From positions 186,001-250,000 of the forward strand of contig NW_020290000.1 in assembly GCF_003144195.1 (NCBI RefSeq): a stretch of 64,000 bases of DNA. Reading direction: 5' to 3'. Source of the stretch: Ceraceosorus guamensis (lineage: Eukaryota > Basidiomycota > Exobasidiomycetes > Ceraceosorales > Ceraceosoraceae). Shown in pieces: positions 10,982-21,788 of this stretch. Position numbers and translations under genes: made by a program. Under the pieces are notes generated by a model. The model did no database searches, had not been told where the DNA came from, and saw nothing but the letters and a program-made list of their open reading frames with translations. Every line of letters starts with the position of its first letter. Positions within the stretch are counted from its first letter, which is position 1.

Positions 10982-11573
10982 AGCGACTCTATTCATCCTG
11001 CTCCTCGGCTCCGATCATCTCAAAAACGTCACCCCATCACATACCCTTCTCCAAGCGCTTAGGTCTTCAGACCCTTCATGGTGTGAACCTCAAACTAAGG
11101 AAATGCATGCGCAGCTAAGAAGCAATTTTTCGGAGCGCAATCTCCTCGCGTGTGGTCCGCGATGATCTTATCGAACGATTTCTCAGTCGCCCGCTTGACA
11201 GAGAGTCACGATTTGGAACTTTCGATACAAAAGAGATTTACGCAAATACTTCAGGTTACAGCGATCGCATTGGCAACACGAGAATGCGCAATAGTCCGAG
11301 ATTGTGAATCAAGCTGACAATGTGGAGAAATGCGCGTGTATGAACGTTGAAAGAATGATGTCGCACGAGGCATGTGCGTGGAAACCTTGAGTGGATGCAA
11401 CATGAGTGAGAAGGGTGCAGAGAAGGTAGAGCCGCAATTCCTAGATGGTCATATTGGGAAGAAAGTCCAACAACAACAAGAAGTGTGCCCAAGACGTGAT
11501 TGTAGATAGGCGAACGAGGGTCAAGCAAGCATGTAAATGCTCGATTGGAGGCGATCACGAGGCAAGAACAGAG
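10982..11573. other. Convergent 3' intergenic region
   Basis: Lies between the stops of the Per1-like gene and the zinc-finger gene, which face each other. It should hold both 3' UTRs and polyadenylation signals. I see no gene here. Confidence 0.6.
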
Positions 11574-13979
11574 CTAATAGGCATGCGCACCGTAGCTTGG
11601 TGAGGTGTTCGCACTGACGCTGCCGGCAGGTGCGAGTGGCTCGCGGCCACTGAAGGTGGCTTGAGGCCTGGTCAACGTAATCGGACCGCCAAGGGCATTA
11701 TCTTGCGGTGCACCACTGATTGTGCTGCGGCGCTTGGCGGCGGCGGCGGCGGCCGCTGCTGCTGCTGCCTGCACTTTCGATGCCGTGGATGCTGCAGCAG
11801 CGGAAGCTGCGGCGTGCGGGTCGTGACGCGGCTCGTTGCCGTGACGCGCAGAGTAGAGCAGTTCGAGATCGGAACCGTCGTCTTCGCCCTTTGCAAGCGC
11901 CATCAATTTAGCGTTTCCGTCTGGGCCCATCCCGCGGTAGTGCGTCTTGAGGTGCTGGGCGAGATTATCAGTCCTGCCGAACATCTTGCCGCACGTTGGG
12001 AAAGGACACCTGTGCGGCCGTTCTTGTGTGTGGGTGCGATTGTGACGCTTGAGGTGCTCCATGCGTTTGAAACGCTTCCCGCAGTGACAAACGTGGGACT
12101 TGTCTGCCGAGCTGACGATCAGTGGGGGTGGACCGCTGTTGCGAGCACGGCTCCTGGGTGTGCGGGTCGGACCGGTAGCTCGAGCATCCTGCTCGCTGGC
12201 CACATTGCTCATCTCGCCTTGATGCACCGAGCTGAACGCACGTGGCCGCCTTTGTTTGCCGTCGACGAGAGACAGCGGCGAAATCGCAGCGGGAGATTGC
12301 AGATTGGACATGCTGCGAGATGTCGTCATCGTAACACCAAAATGTGTGTCTTCATAGGAAGGCGACGGAAGGGCGTTCGATGAGCAGGACGAGGGATAAG
12401 CCACCGGCGATTCCGAGGCCACCGATGTTGAGTTGGAACCGTAGTGCGGTGTGAATAAATGCTGTCCAAGGCTGAGCTGTGCGAGAGCCGGTGCCGATGC
12501 AGTCCTGCTCATAGACACGACCTCTTGACCTGTCGAGCTTTGAGAGTGCTGAAGAGCGTTGGCACCGTTGTGAAGCTGATTGATGGAAAGAAGTCCAGGA
12601 CTGCTTCCTGCAGACTCGCCCTCGCTCCAGTCCTGGTCAATGTTGGTGCTAGAAACGTCTTGTTCACGCTGCTGCTCCTTCTCCGCCCACATGACTTCGA
12701 GCGGAACATCGCCATAAGGAAAGCGACTCAATGCGTGACGGGAGAGCATGAGGTGCCCATTGCTTCGATGGAACGGCGAATCGTGTCCCGCCGCAAAGTG
12801 GTCGTCCGGGGTCGTGGTGGTGGAGTGCGAGTGGCCAGGCGTCGCACCGGAGCCGGTCGATGAGAACGATGACATGGTCGGAGCACGGTGCCGAGATGCT
12901 GGCGTAAAGGGGGTAGCAGCCATCGTTGCAACTTGAGACGAAGCACCGTGACCTTCGAATCTGCTTGAAGAAGACGGCACAGGTGTAACATCATCATCTC
13001 GAATCGGAGTTGAGAGGAGCGATTGGGACACTGGCCGAAAGCTGCCTGCTGCTCCGCCAGTGTAGACGGCGTGGCCGAGATTGCTGCTGCGCCGAGTGAG
13101 CGCGGGTGGGCCCATGACGGAAGACGTCGACGTCGGCGCCACATCCCTCCCTTGAGACAAAGACAACAGCTCCCCGTGGCTGTCGCCGGGGAAGGAAAGT
13201 CGATGCCTAAAGCCGTCGACAGAAGACGAGTTGTATGGCTTTGTTGGCGAATAAGAGCTGGCAGGCGTGCTCAAAGCCAGACCCGACATGGCAGAAAGCG
13301 GTGTCACGAGACCAGCTGGGGATTGCAGCGGCGTCAACGTCGATGGAGACTGAGTGTCGCCTCGCACGCTACCTTGACTGTGGCCGTGGGCGGACTGTGA
13401 CGCGCTGCTGTCGGATGCGTTGGAGACTGACGGTCGACGGAAGTTGAAGGACGAGTGGATAAAGTCGACACCGCTGCTAGACTCAATGGTCTGCTCGTGT
13501 CGCTGGTGCCCGCTATCATCGTGCGTGCCTGATTGACGATTGTTGCGATGTTGTGACACCATCTCGAAGGAAGGCATCGATTGAGAGAGCCCCATGGCAG
13601 GCGCGTTTAGCGCTGCGGTGCTCCCACCATTGTGCATGCCGGTGAGCCCTGACGCGTGAACTTGGCTCTCAGGCGCGTCGAGGCCCAACGCATTGCCGAC
13701 CAAGGGGCCAGTCGAGGAGTAAGCCTTTCCGTGGCGGTCGCTACCGTGCTTGCTGGGATCCGTCACAGCGAAGAAAGCAATGTCGGCGTCTATCTGGGTC
13801 AGTGAAGCCGATGCACCGTGACTGCTGGAAGGAATGCGTTGATGTGGCAAGATGTGGTGAAATGAATGAGCGTCGAGATTATCGGCTTGAGGCGCGTGGC
13901 TCCACGCGTTGCCGTCGGGCATGTGCGATTGACCAGATTGATCGCTCAACAGCATGGTCCCGTCCAAGAAATGGTCCAT
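11574..13979 (-). CDS. C2H2 zinc-finger transcription factor (Ste12-type finger pair)
   Basis: A single coding exon of 801 residues from the ATG at 13979 (MDHFLDGTMLLSDQSGQ); no in-frame ATG lies further upstream. About 620 residues of Ser/Gln/His/Pro-rich, presumably disordered sequence precede two adjacent C2H2 fingers at residues about 629-680: CHCGKRFKRMEHLKRHNRTH, then a linker QERPHRC and CGKMFGRTDNLAQHLKTH. The KRMEHLKRH...RTDNLAQHLKTH pattern resembles the C-terminal fingers of fungal Ste12 proteins, but I see no STE homeodomain, so it is not a Ste12 orthologue. A poly-Ala tract interrupted by KVQ lies near residues 720-750. Expected role: nuclear sequence-specific regulator; the target genes are unknown. 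A probable 5' UTR intron precedes the start. Family assignment is secure, pathway is not. Confidence 0.85.
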   Translation of the reverse strand: MDHFLDGTMLLSDQSGQSHMPDGNAWSHAPQADNLDAHSFHHILPHQRIPSSSHGASASLTQIDADIAFFAVTDPSKHGSDRHGKAYSSTGPLVGNALGLDAPESQVHASGLTGMHNGGSTAALNAPAMGLSQSMPSFEMVSQHRNNRQSGTHDDSGHQRHEQTIESSSGVDFIHSSFNFRRPSVSNASDSSASQSAHGHSQGSVRGDTQSPSTLTPLQSPAGLVTPLSAMSGLALSTPASSYSPTKPYNSSSVDGFRHRLSFPGDSHGELLSLSQGRDVAPTSTSSVMGPPALTRRSSNLGHAVYTGGAAGSFRPVSQSLLSTPIRDDDVTPVPSSSSRFEGHGASSQVATMAATPFTPASRHRAPTMSSFSSTGSGATPGHSHSTTTTPDDHFAAGHDSPFHRSNGHLMLSRHALSRFPYGDVPLEVMWAEKEQQREQDVSSTNIDQDWSEGESAGSSPGLLSINQLHNGANALQHSQSSTGQEVVSMSRTASAPALAQLSLGQHLFTPHYGSNSTSVASESPVAYPSSCSSNALPSPSYEDTHFGVTMTTSRSMSNLQSPAAISPLSLVDGKQRRPRAFSSVHQGEMSNVASEQDARATGPTRTPRSRARNSGPPPLIVSSADKSHVCHCGKRFKRMEHLKRHNRTHTQERPHRCPFPTCGKMFGRTDNLAQHLKTHYRGMGPDGNAKLMALAKGEDDGSDLELLYSARHGNEPRHDPHAAASAAAASTASKVQAAAAAAAAAAAKRRSTISGAPQDNALGGPITLTRPQATFSGREPLAPAGSVSANTSPSYGAHAY

Positions 13980-13988
13980 CTTTGCGAT

Positions 13989-14062
13989 CTGAACGCAGGC
14001 AGATCTCAGGTCGAGTGAGTACAGATGCTCGACATGGAAGGAGGACTCGCGGATACACTCAC
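13989..14062 (-). other. Probable 5' UTR intron of the zinc-finger gene
   Basis: Minus-strand donor GTGAGTGTATCC at 14062 and acceptor CTGCGTTCAG ending at 13989 leave nine bases before the ATG at 13979. The 74-bp length matches the coding introns in this window. The frame across it is open upstream but contains no ATG, which fits an untranslated leader. Confidence 0.45.
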
Positions 14063-15016
14063 GAGTCCTGGCGGGCACGCTTCCAGCGCGTTGTGCCTCA
14101 ACTGAGTGCAAGGCTTGGAGTGATGGCGCAGGAGCGGGGCAGTCAGGTCTCAGAGCAAAGCTGAGTGCCGCGATGAGCAAGTGATCGAACCGAGCGATGC
14201 TGAACAAAGAGAACGGAACCAGATGATCGCAGTCTGAGACGTCTCAATGCAAATGATTGGATGGGAGGGGGGCGCAGAAAGATATTTGTGGGGAGGCCGG
14301 GAGAACGTGTTGGTAAAATACCCATTCGCAGGTGTATGCCGGCGACCAGCGATCCAAAGGGCTTCAGACCGCGGCTTGCCCACAGCGCTCTGACTGGCCT
14401 GCAGACCTCGACTCGCGACGCTCGCACATTCACCGTTGCGAGCGGCCAAAGGTCACTTCACTCGTGACGCTCGAGGAGCACGAGCAGCAAACAACGCTCT
14501 CTGCTCACGCTGCTCTGTAGACCACATGAATACGCTAGGCCTGCTTTCGATGCTGCTTGATCGCAAGCTCTCATGTGATGCAAGTCTTCGGATCAAACAA
14601 CGAGTTGGCCCGGGCTTGATCGGAGAGAAAGAGCAATCAGAGCCGCTTCGCACAGTCTGGTTGGGAGTCACTGGACTGTAGCAGAGCAACACTTCGCCCG
14701 GCAATGCCTGGCGGTGCCTTGCTCTCTCTGATGCTCTTGCTCGATTGAGCCTGTCACTCTTTCTGATCATCGGGTTCCCTTCGAATGCACGCATAGCCGG
14801 AGCGGAGTTTGAGCTGAATTGGGTTCGTAATTGACCCTGCGCAATCTGCGTCTTGGTCAGGCAGTGCATGTCATCGGTGTGGCTGCTTGCGTTCAGGCTA
14901 TGAGTCGCTTTGGGAAGTGCCCTGGCGCTGGTTCGAAGAGCGAGAGAGCGGAAGGGCGCAGTGGCCCGCGGAGGGCCAAATACAGCTCAGGATAGTTTAG
15001 CCGCACAGAGGAACGA

Positions 15017-15017
15017 G

Positions 15018-15049
<32 letters not shown>

Positions 15050-15051
15050 TG
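15017..15051. repeat. (GTGC)n microsatellite
   Basis: A perfect tetranucleotide tract of about nine units, followed by GACGTGCGTGCGAGGGAGC and a short (GAGG/GAGC) repeat to about 15083. It lies upstream of the zinc-finger gene in the gene-poor block. Confidence 0.92.
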
Positions 15052-17839
15052 ACGTGCGTGCGAGGGAGCGAGGGAGCGAGCGATATTGCTGGCAGGTGGT
15101 TGGGAACAGACCCACGATGGACAAGGGCAGGGCAGCAGGGAGCCACCAGCCTCGGCCACCTTTTGCCTGCGCCAATCAAAAACCCAAGTCGGGCCGCTGA
15201 GCTGCTCCCTGAATTGCGGAGAGTTGCGCGATTGAGCAAGTATCCGTATTATGGCTTTCCATGTGCGGCGCCATGGGAGCTGTTCGAGCAAAGTTTCAGA
15301 TTGCAACGCACTGAAACACTCGCGCAGTCCCGGAAAAGGCGCGCGAGATTTAGTCTGGCCTGGCCTGCAGGAAACCATGGGAAACCATGGGAAAAGAAAG
15401 CGCGAGGGGCATTTCGAGTATGTGCCATGCAGGTATCCAAGCATGACTGCTGGTCTGCTGACTGCTGACGCAGGCGCGGGAACGTCAGCAGCTCATGCGT
15501 CCAATAGATTGCATGTCCGAACGATGTGTTTCCCAGCCCAGCCGAAACGCCAATCGACCCTCTGCCTACCCTAAGCTCAAGCCCACCCCACTTCCGGCGC
15601 TCGTCTGACATTCCTCGCTTGACATTTTCCAAAATGGTACGATGCGGGCAGATGTCAGTAGTAGCAGCACCGCTTTTTGGCAGAGGTAGGCGGAGAGAGA
15701 CTGTCCAGGGGAAGGTAAGGTCAAATAAGCGAGATCTAGGATAGAAGCCATCTGCCTCCAGCGTAGACGATGCGCAGGCCCGATCCCATCCTTGTGTACC
15801 GTGTAGCTCTTCGAAGCCTCTTGTCGCCTCGAACCTTGCTCTTCATCCGGTACAGCCGAGGCAATCGTCCAAGCTTGCAGCTCGCTCCTGCGGCTGTAGG
15901 GAATTTTAGCTGCGCTGAGACTGCTGGTGAAGCGAAGGGCCGGGCGTAGTGCCGCAAAGCAGCACCGCTGTGGGATGGGGGGTGGGCGGGCACCAGAAGA
16001 AGGCGGCTGAGGAGGGAAAGTGTTGCTGTGTTGGTCTTGCAGCAGCTTGCAGCTCCGACGCGCGCGTCGCATCCCACCTCGCAGCCCAGCCAGGAAAGAA
16101 GAAGCCGAGCGGCCAGAGCAAACGCTGCTGGCGGTTGTGTGGGAACCAGCGACGATGCGCGTCTCTTGACGAGCCGGCCGGCAAAAGGAACCCTTGGCTG
16201 CTCTGCCAGGCTTTGCGCATTCAGCAGACAAGAAACCTCGGTCGGTCCAAATGTGTATGTACACTGCACTTACTACTGTTGTGCTGTGCAGCAGACGCGC
16301 ACCTCTTAGCTGAACTTAACCTTGATCGACATCGTTTGCTCGATGCTGCGTGGCTTACTTTCAAATGATATGATTGCAAGTCGACGCCGCGAACATATCG
16401 CTCCATCGTCCTCTTGACGGATGAAGACCAATAGGAGACCCCAAGCTACAGTTCGTGATTTGACAGTAGACCGGCTGCTGCGTGCACGGGAGCTCGATTT
16501 CAAGACCGCAAAGCGGGCTCTTGTCTCACAAATGGGTTCCGGTGACGGGCTCGGCGGGTTGCTCTACAGCTACAGTCACTGCATGAGTATAGCATTCAGA
16601 CATCCAGCTGTGGCGTCGCGGCGCCCAGCATGCAGCGATTGAGCAGCAAGTGTTAGATGCGCGAGGCCCGCTCACACACACACAACACTCACGACCTGCT
16701 GACTCACGAATTGCATCGCAGGGTCAGAGTATGTACGCACGCGCGATTGCATTTTGCCAAAATGCAGCCGTCAAAAGGACGTGCTGATATGCATGCAGTG
16801 AGTGATGCATCGCTGGCGCCCAGCAGCTGTCCCACCCGCCATATCATCTGCAGCTTTGGAGCACCTATACATGTGCATGTAGAGAGTAGCAGCAGGTCAT
16901 GTGTAGCTCGTCAAAGGCGTTGTCCTGGCGAGGTGAAGAAGGCTAAGGACGGACCAAATCACAAGAGTGAGAATAAGAGAGTGAGTGTGAGAGCCAACAC
17001 CAACACCCTCGACTTCTATCTGAAGTGTGAGCCGTTGCGATGCCCACGCTCTGGACTGAAAGACATCATCGACGCAAGGCTGCTGGTGATCACGTTCCGG
17101 ATATCGACGTGCAGTCATCTGGGCCTGCACATCAAAGCAATTTGTGAATGTAAATCTAAACATGATCGAGTCTTGAGTAAGCATCTTGCGGATTCAGATC
17201 TACATACCTAGATCGCGGCGATGACCTCGTGGTGCAGTCAGCCGGGTTGAAGTGGAGGGAGGCAATCGTTCGCTCTCATCGAGATATGCGCTTGAGCACG
17301 ATCACCTCAAACTGACCACGTCAAGAATCAGGAATGAGGCAGTGAGTGCACGCACTTCAAGGCTTCCAGCACGCGAGAGGTCCAAGCTATCATTCACCAT
17401 TCGTTCTGCACGCATGATGTTCGACTTGATGCCTATCCATGACAGTCGGCTTTCATGCTAGGGCCGTGAGCGCACCTATGGCCGGGCCGCTGCAGGCGTA
17501 GCCCGTCGGTCCCGCGATGACCTCTACTGCCATTTCTTGTATCTCGGGGGACCGATCGTTACACTCAGCTTACTCGGCTTTAATGATGATGATAATAATA
17601 GAGCGGCGTTTCTCGCGGACTGTTCATATGGCTCATGAGAGGAGAGACTTCCCCCACTGGATGAGGGCGAGCGAGGCGATGCTGTCTAGCTGATGATGGC
17701 GGCTTCATCGCCCCCGCAGCCTTGAGTCAAGAATCGTGCCACCATCGCAGCTTGTATGCAAAGCCAGAGTAATCAACATGTAGGACCGGCCATAGGCGCG
17801 TCTAGAACGTGCTTCCATCCACTTTGACCGTCATACGAG

Positions 17840-18200
17840 GATCGCCAACAAAAGGCTTCTATAGAAATCGACCTTGCCAAGGCTGGCCCGTTGCGCATGA
17901 AAGCTTACAGGTGCTGGGCGATACCGAGCGCGGGCGGCATTCGCGTATCGACCACGCGGTTGATGGCGACCAACGGCGCTGCTGTGTCCACCTTGAAGGC
18001 GCGGCGAGTGCCAAAGACCAAGGGGCTCTAATCGTCTGCAAGGGAAGAGCTCTGCGCTAGAAAGCGCGTGTTTGGCCTACATGCGAGACCCTTTGCAATG
18101 CAAGCAAGTACGACTGAGTCCACGACGCTGGGTCGCACGTTGCTGCCTTTCGTGACGGAGCCGGTGCGACTGTCGATTTTTGTGCACGTTGCTTCCGGCC
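17840..18200 (-). other. Weak coding-like stretch
   Basis: On the minus strand two adjacent stretches of the same frame read protein-like, separated by a stop: GSNVRPSVVDSVVLACIAKG (about 18050-18200) and VFGTRRAFKVDTAAPLVAIN continuing to about 17912. No start, no good splice pair between them and no recognised family. It could be part of a decayed gene or chance; I cannot decide. Confidence 0.15.
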
Positions 18201-21200
18201 AGGAGAGCGCTTACAGATCGTCAGTCGAATGTTCAATACGGCATAGTGCGAAGCTTGAGCTTATTTGCGGTATTTTTCTGCTTACCGTCGTTCTTGGGTC
18301 GTCAAGCCTTCATGACGGCGGAGGATGTAGCCTCGATCGTCATGCAGCAGCAGGCTCGAAGCTAGGCTATATAGCTGGCTCGTTGCCTAGCTGTCGCGGC
18401 TCCCCAGCTCGAACAAGGTCACGCGAACAACACGTACGTTGCAGTCCGCACAGCACGCTTACCCAATTTTAGCGCCGCGGCAATCTCAAGATGATTCGCG
18501 ACGCGTCAAGCCTCGAAACACGCGTTCCTTGGTTTGGTGGCGCACGTGCATCCGCGTTCGTGCACCGCAGATCGCCGATGCACGCTTGCTCGCGCATAGC
18601 CTCGTGCAGCAGTTGAGGCCTTGGCCAAGGCGATCCTTTGCGCGGCAGCTAGGCAGCCGCTTGCTGCGCCTCGACCGAAGCCATGCATCAGAGATGGCTC
18701 ACCAAAATCCTATATAGCTGTGCTCGTGGTGTAGTGAACAATCCGATCGGCATGGATCGCATATGGTGGCGACCGCCACAGCATCCAGTACAGTACCGTG
18801 TGCACAATCCCACGGGCTTTCCGGGCGAGCTTGTCCATCACGGCACCCTTAGAAGCTCCTTGTGTCCGAATACGGTAGCAGCAGAGGAAGCCCATAGTCA
18901 AGTGCGCCGGCGACTTGTCGTGAGCGTCGCCAAGGTCGTGCGACGGGCAGCGGTTCGAGGTCATGATTAGCCGAGATCGCGAGTGCCCACAGCAAGTTCG
19001 CGTAACCCACTCGCTACCGATGGTGTGGGAAAAGGGAAAAGACACGCGAGACTGATGGTTCTGCTGCTCACACGGGTCAAGCCAGCAGCGCGGGGAGATA
19101 CACAGCAGGCAGTCCATGCCGTGTACATACAAAGCTCGATCGAAGCCAGCAGTCGAGGAATGTGTCTATGACGAGTCATATGTGATGCATGCTGTATGTG
19201 TCCTGGATGTACCGTGTGCAGTCGACCATGCAAGGCGACCGTTGGATTCGACGCAATTAATGCGTATGACTGTTTGCTGCGCCTGCCTAGCTGCGCCAGA
19301 GGAGAGGCGCGAAAGCGACTTGGATCTGGCGAGACTCTGCTGCTGCATGCATGCATGTATCTGCAGCATTCGTGTTTCAAGCTGCACCCGTTTTGGCCGG
19401 GTTTGCACTCACGTCGCATTCGAATTTGCTCAAGTCGAGTCCTGTCTGCTGCTGCACTCGGTCACCACTCACGACTCAAGACTCTGCGCATGTCACAAGC
19501 TGCTGGGAATACGCCAGATCCGTGCCGGCCAGCTGCTGTCCTGCACCTGCATGCGCTGCTGCTCATGAAGGGTAGCCAAGCCTTTTGAAGGAATGCCCTG
19601 CAATCTTGAATCGAATGGCGTCAGATGAGAAAGGCATTCCCACGAGCAAACAGAGTTGCCGCTGCTGCATGCGCAGGCCCCCTGTTGTCTGCCCGATCCG
19701 AACAAGGGTGCATCCTATATTGACTCCGAAAGATTTGCGCTCGTCGTATTCACATTCGTGAGCATCTTCCAGCTGCCGCTTCCTCAGCGAGTCGTTCGTT
19801 GTATCAAAGCTACTACTACTACTGCATATGAGGCACCTCGACCACGCTTGACCGCTTGACTTGCGGTCACAACGTGACTGTCGATCCATGCCATTCACGA
19901 TTTGCCCGCATGAATCGTGAATGCTAAGCTTGGCAGCGATAGCTGGTCCCCTCCAAGCACCATTGCTCGTGAATGCACCCTCGATGCCTCCACCTGCTGC
20001 GCTCCGGCGGCAGTGATATACTCACACTGCCAGTCTGCCAACGCTACCTCAAAAGCCGGCTTGCGAAATGCTCAAATCCCTCTACCAAATACTACGTCTA
20101 CCACTACCACTACTCTGACTACCACAACAGTCCCTCAACCAGCTTCGGCTGAACCGCCTTGCAGCTCTCTCGTTTCAGCTTCGGCTCGATATATGGTGCA
20201 GGTGGCATTCTGAATCTGCCGTTGCACAATCTATGCAGATGGCGTCGCAGGCTCCCTTGAGAACGCAGCGCCTCAAGATCAGGAGATGCAAGCCCAGCCG
20301 AAGGTCGCCCGATCAAACTTGCTGGCGCTCCAGAATGGGCTGAGAAGCTCTATCTCTCCCCACACCGCTGATTCTATGGACGTGCTGGATCGTGGGATTG
20401 TGCACTGAACTACGGCGAAGATTCTCTTGGCTGGGGACATGGCGTGAGAATTGGCACCAAGGAAAGTCGGGAATGCTTGCCCAAGACCAAAGTCCGAAAC
20501 GTGCGAAATAGCAAGGCCCGTCCAGAGGGGCAAGCTGCTTACCAAGAACGCTAGCGCACGATCAGCCCCACTCCCCTCGATCCATCTCGCAATCTTTCTC
20601 CAGAAGCAGCTAGGATGTGGGTTTGTAAAGTAAACAATCAATGCGAATGCACTGCGAAGCAAATCGCTTATCTTGTCGCTGCGCAGGACAAGGCGCAGAC
20701 GTTGGCGAGGCAAGCTTTAAAGCTGCTGCTCGGGAAGGACGTGGAACGGCACTTCCTGCGCGTAATGTGCACGTACATAACTCCGCCGTAAGCTCGCGCT
20801 GCGAGTCGCTCGATCGTCGGCGTCTTCGGGGCTCCTTGCAGCACAGGCTTCTGTGAGATCAAGAGGCCTTGGACTGAAACGCTCACCGAGCTGCCCGAAT
20901 TGGTTCGAAACCTCCCGTGAATTCGGACGCGCATGACGCTCAAAGCAAATTGGCTGGTGATCACGATGTTCGAAAATGACTTCCTGATCGAATTTGGGGG
21001 TGCACATATATGCGCATTGAAAGAGCGATGATCTCGCCAAAAGAGTGGGACGCATCTGACCTCAGCAATCATCCTGTCTGACAACTGACGCTCGACTCCT
21101 TCTGTCGTTGATCTGACAGCCAGGGCGCATCTCATCTTTTCGATAAAGTCACACAAAGCCTTTTGTTGAAAGCGACGACCAGAGGCATGGAATAAGTTGT

Positions 21201-21788
21201 TCTTCGGCTGGTCGATCAATAAGCGAATTACATGCAAAGAGCTTCCTCCGCCACTGCATAAAGTGCGCAAGAACTGGTGGAAGATTGCAGACCTTGCCTT
21301 TCACATTCTTGACCAAGCAAGTCGGTGTTCAACATCCAGGACCCTACATAGACCTGACACCGTGTTCCGGAGATGATGGATGATGGAAGCTGAAGTGCTT
21401 CGACACGATGGACACGCCGCTCGCAGTGCCGGGAGACGGCATCATCGGAGTGGAGGATGAAAGCGTGAAAGCGTTTCTCAATCCCTCATCGGCGCAGGGA
21501 CTTGCAACTCGGCCGCTGGAGGTCGACGGACGGGTTGCTTTCATGCTCCAGGTCTTCAGAAGAGGCGTCCAAAGCGTGTCTCTCGCTCTTCTTGCTGGAT
21601 TTCGCCACGCTTTGGAAGCCGCGGCAGACTGGGTAGCCCAAGGGTCGACTGCCGATCGATTGGGTCGCCGCAGACTTGCGCCAAGAAGGCAATCGAGTCG
21701 CAGATGCAATGAAATATTGAAGACCCAAAATCGTCTCTCGCGCGAGTCAAGAATTGGTTCCTAGAGCAGATCGCCATTCACCCAAGAT

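Larger units (their letters stand above)
14063..21788. other. 7.7-kb gene-poor block
   Basis: The longest stretch with no gene I can support. It must contain the zinc-finger gene promoter on the left and the 3' flank of the AlkB gene on the right. It holds a (GTGC)n microsatellite, many TGCATGC palindromes (for example CTGCATGCATGCATG near 19340), and CACGA-type motifs (for example CACTCACGACTCAAGACTC near 19461 and ATTCACGATTTGC near 19890). Open frames up to about 230 codons exist on both strands (for example 15566-16264 and 20668-21270, both minus), but they overlap others of equal quality and carry no recognisable domain. Multi-exon genes of unknown family or non-coding RNA genes cannot be excluded. 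Confidence 0.5.

Noticed and set aside
15566-16269. Two overlapping minus-strand frames of 232 and 177 codons
   Set aside because: Each is as good as the other in different frames; composition is Arg/Ser/Ala-rich without domains, typical of chance frames in GC-rich DNA.
20119-21270. Possible minus-strand gene with an intron-like GTAAGC...CCCCAG pair near 20400-20540
   Set aside because: I tried joining the neighbouring frames but found no consistent phase, start or family; competing plus-strand frames look equally protein-like.
21344-21764. Frames of about 120 codons on both strands just past the AlkB stop
   Set aside because: Featureless and mutually overlapping; most likely the AlkB 3' flank.
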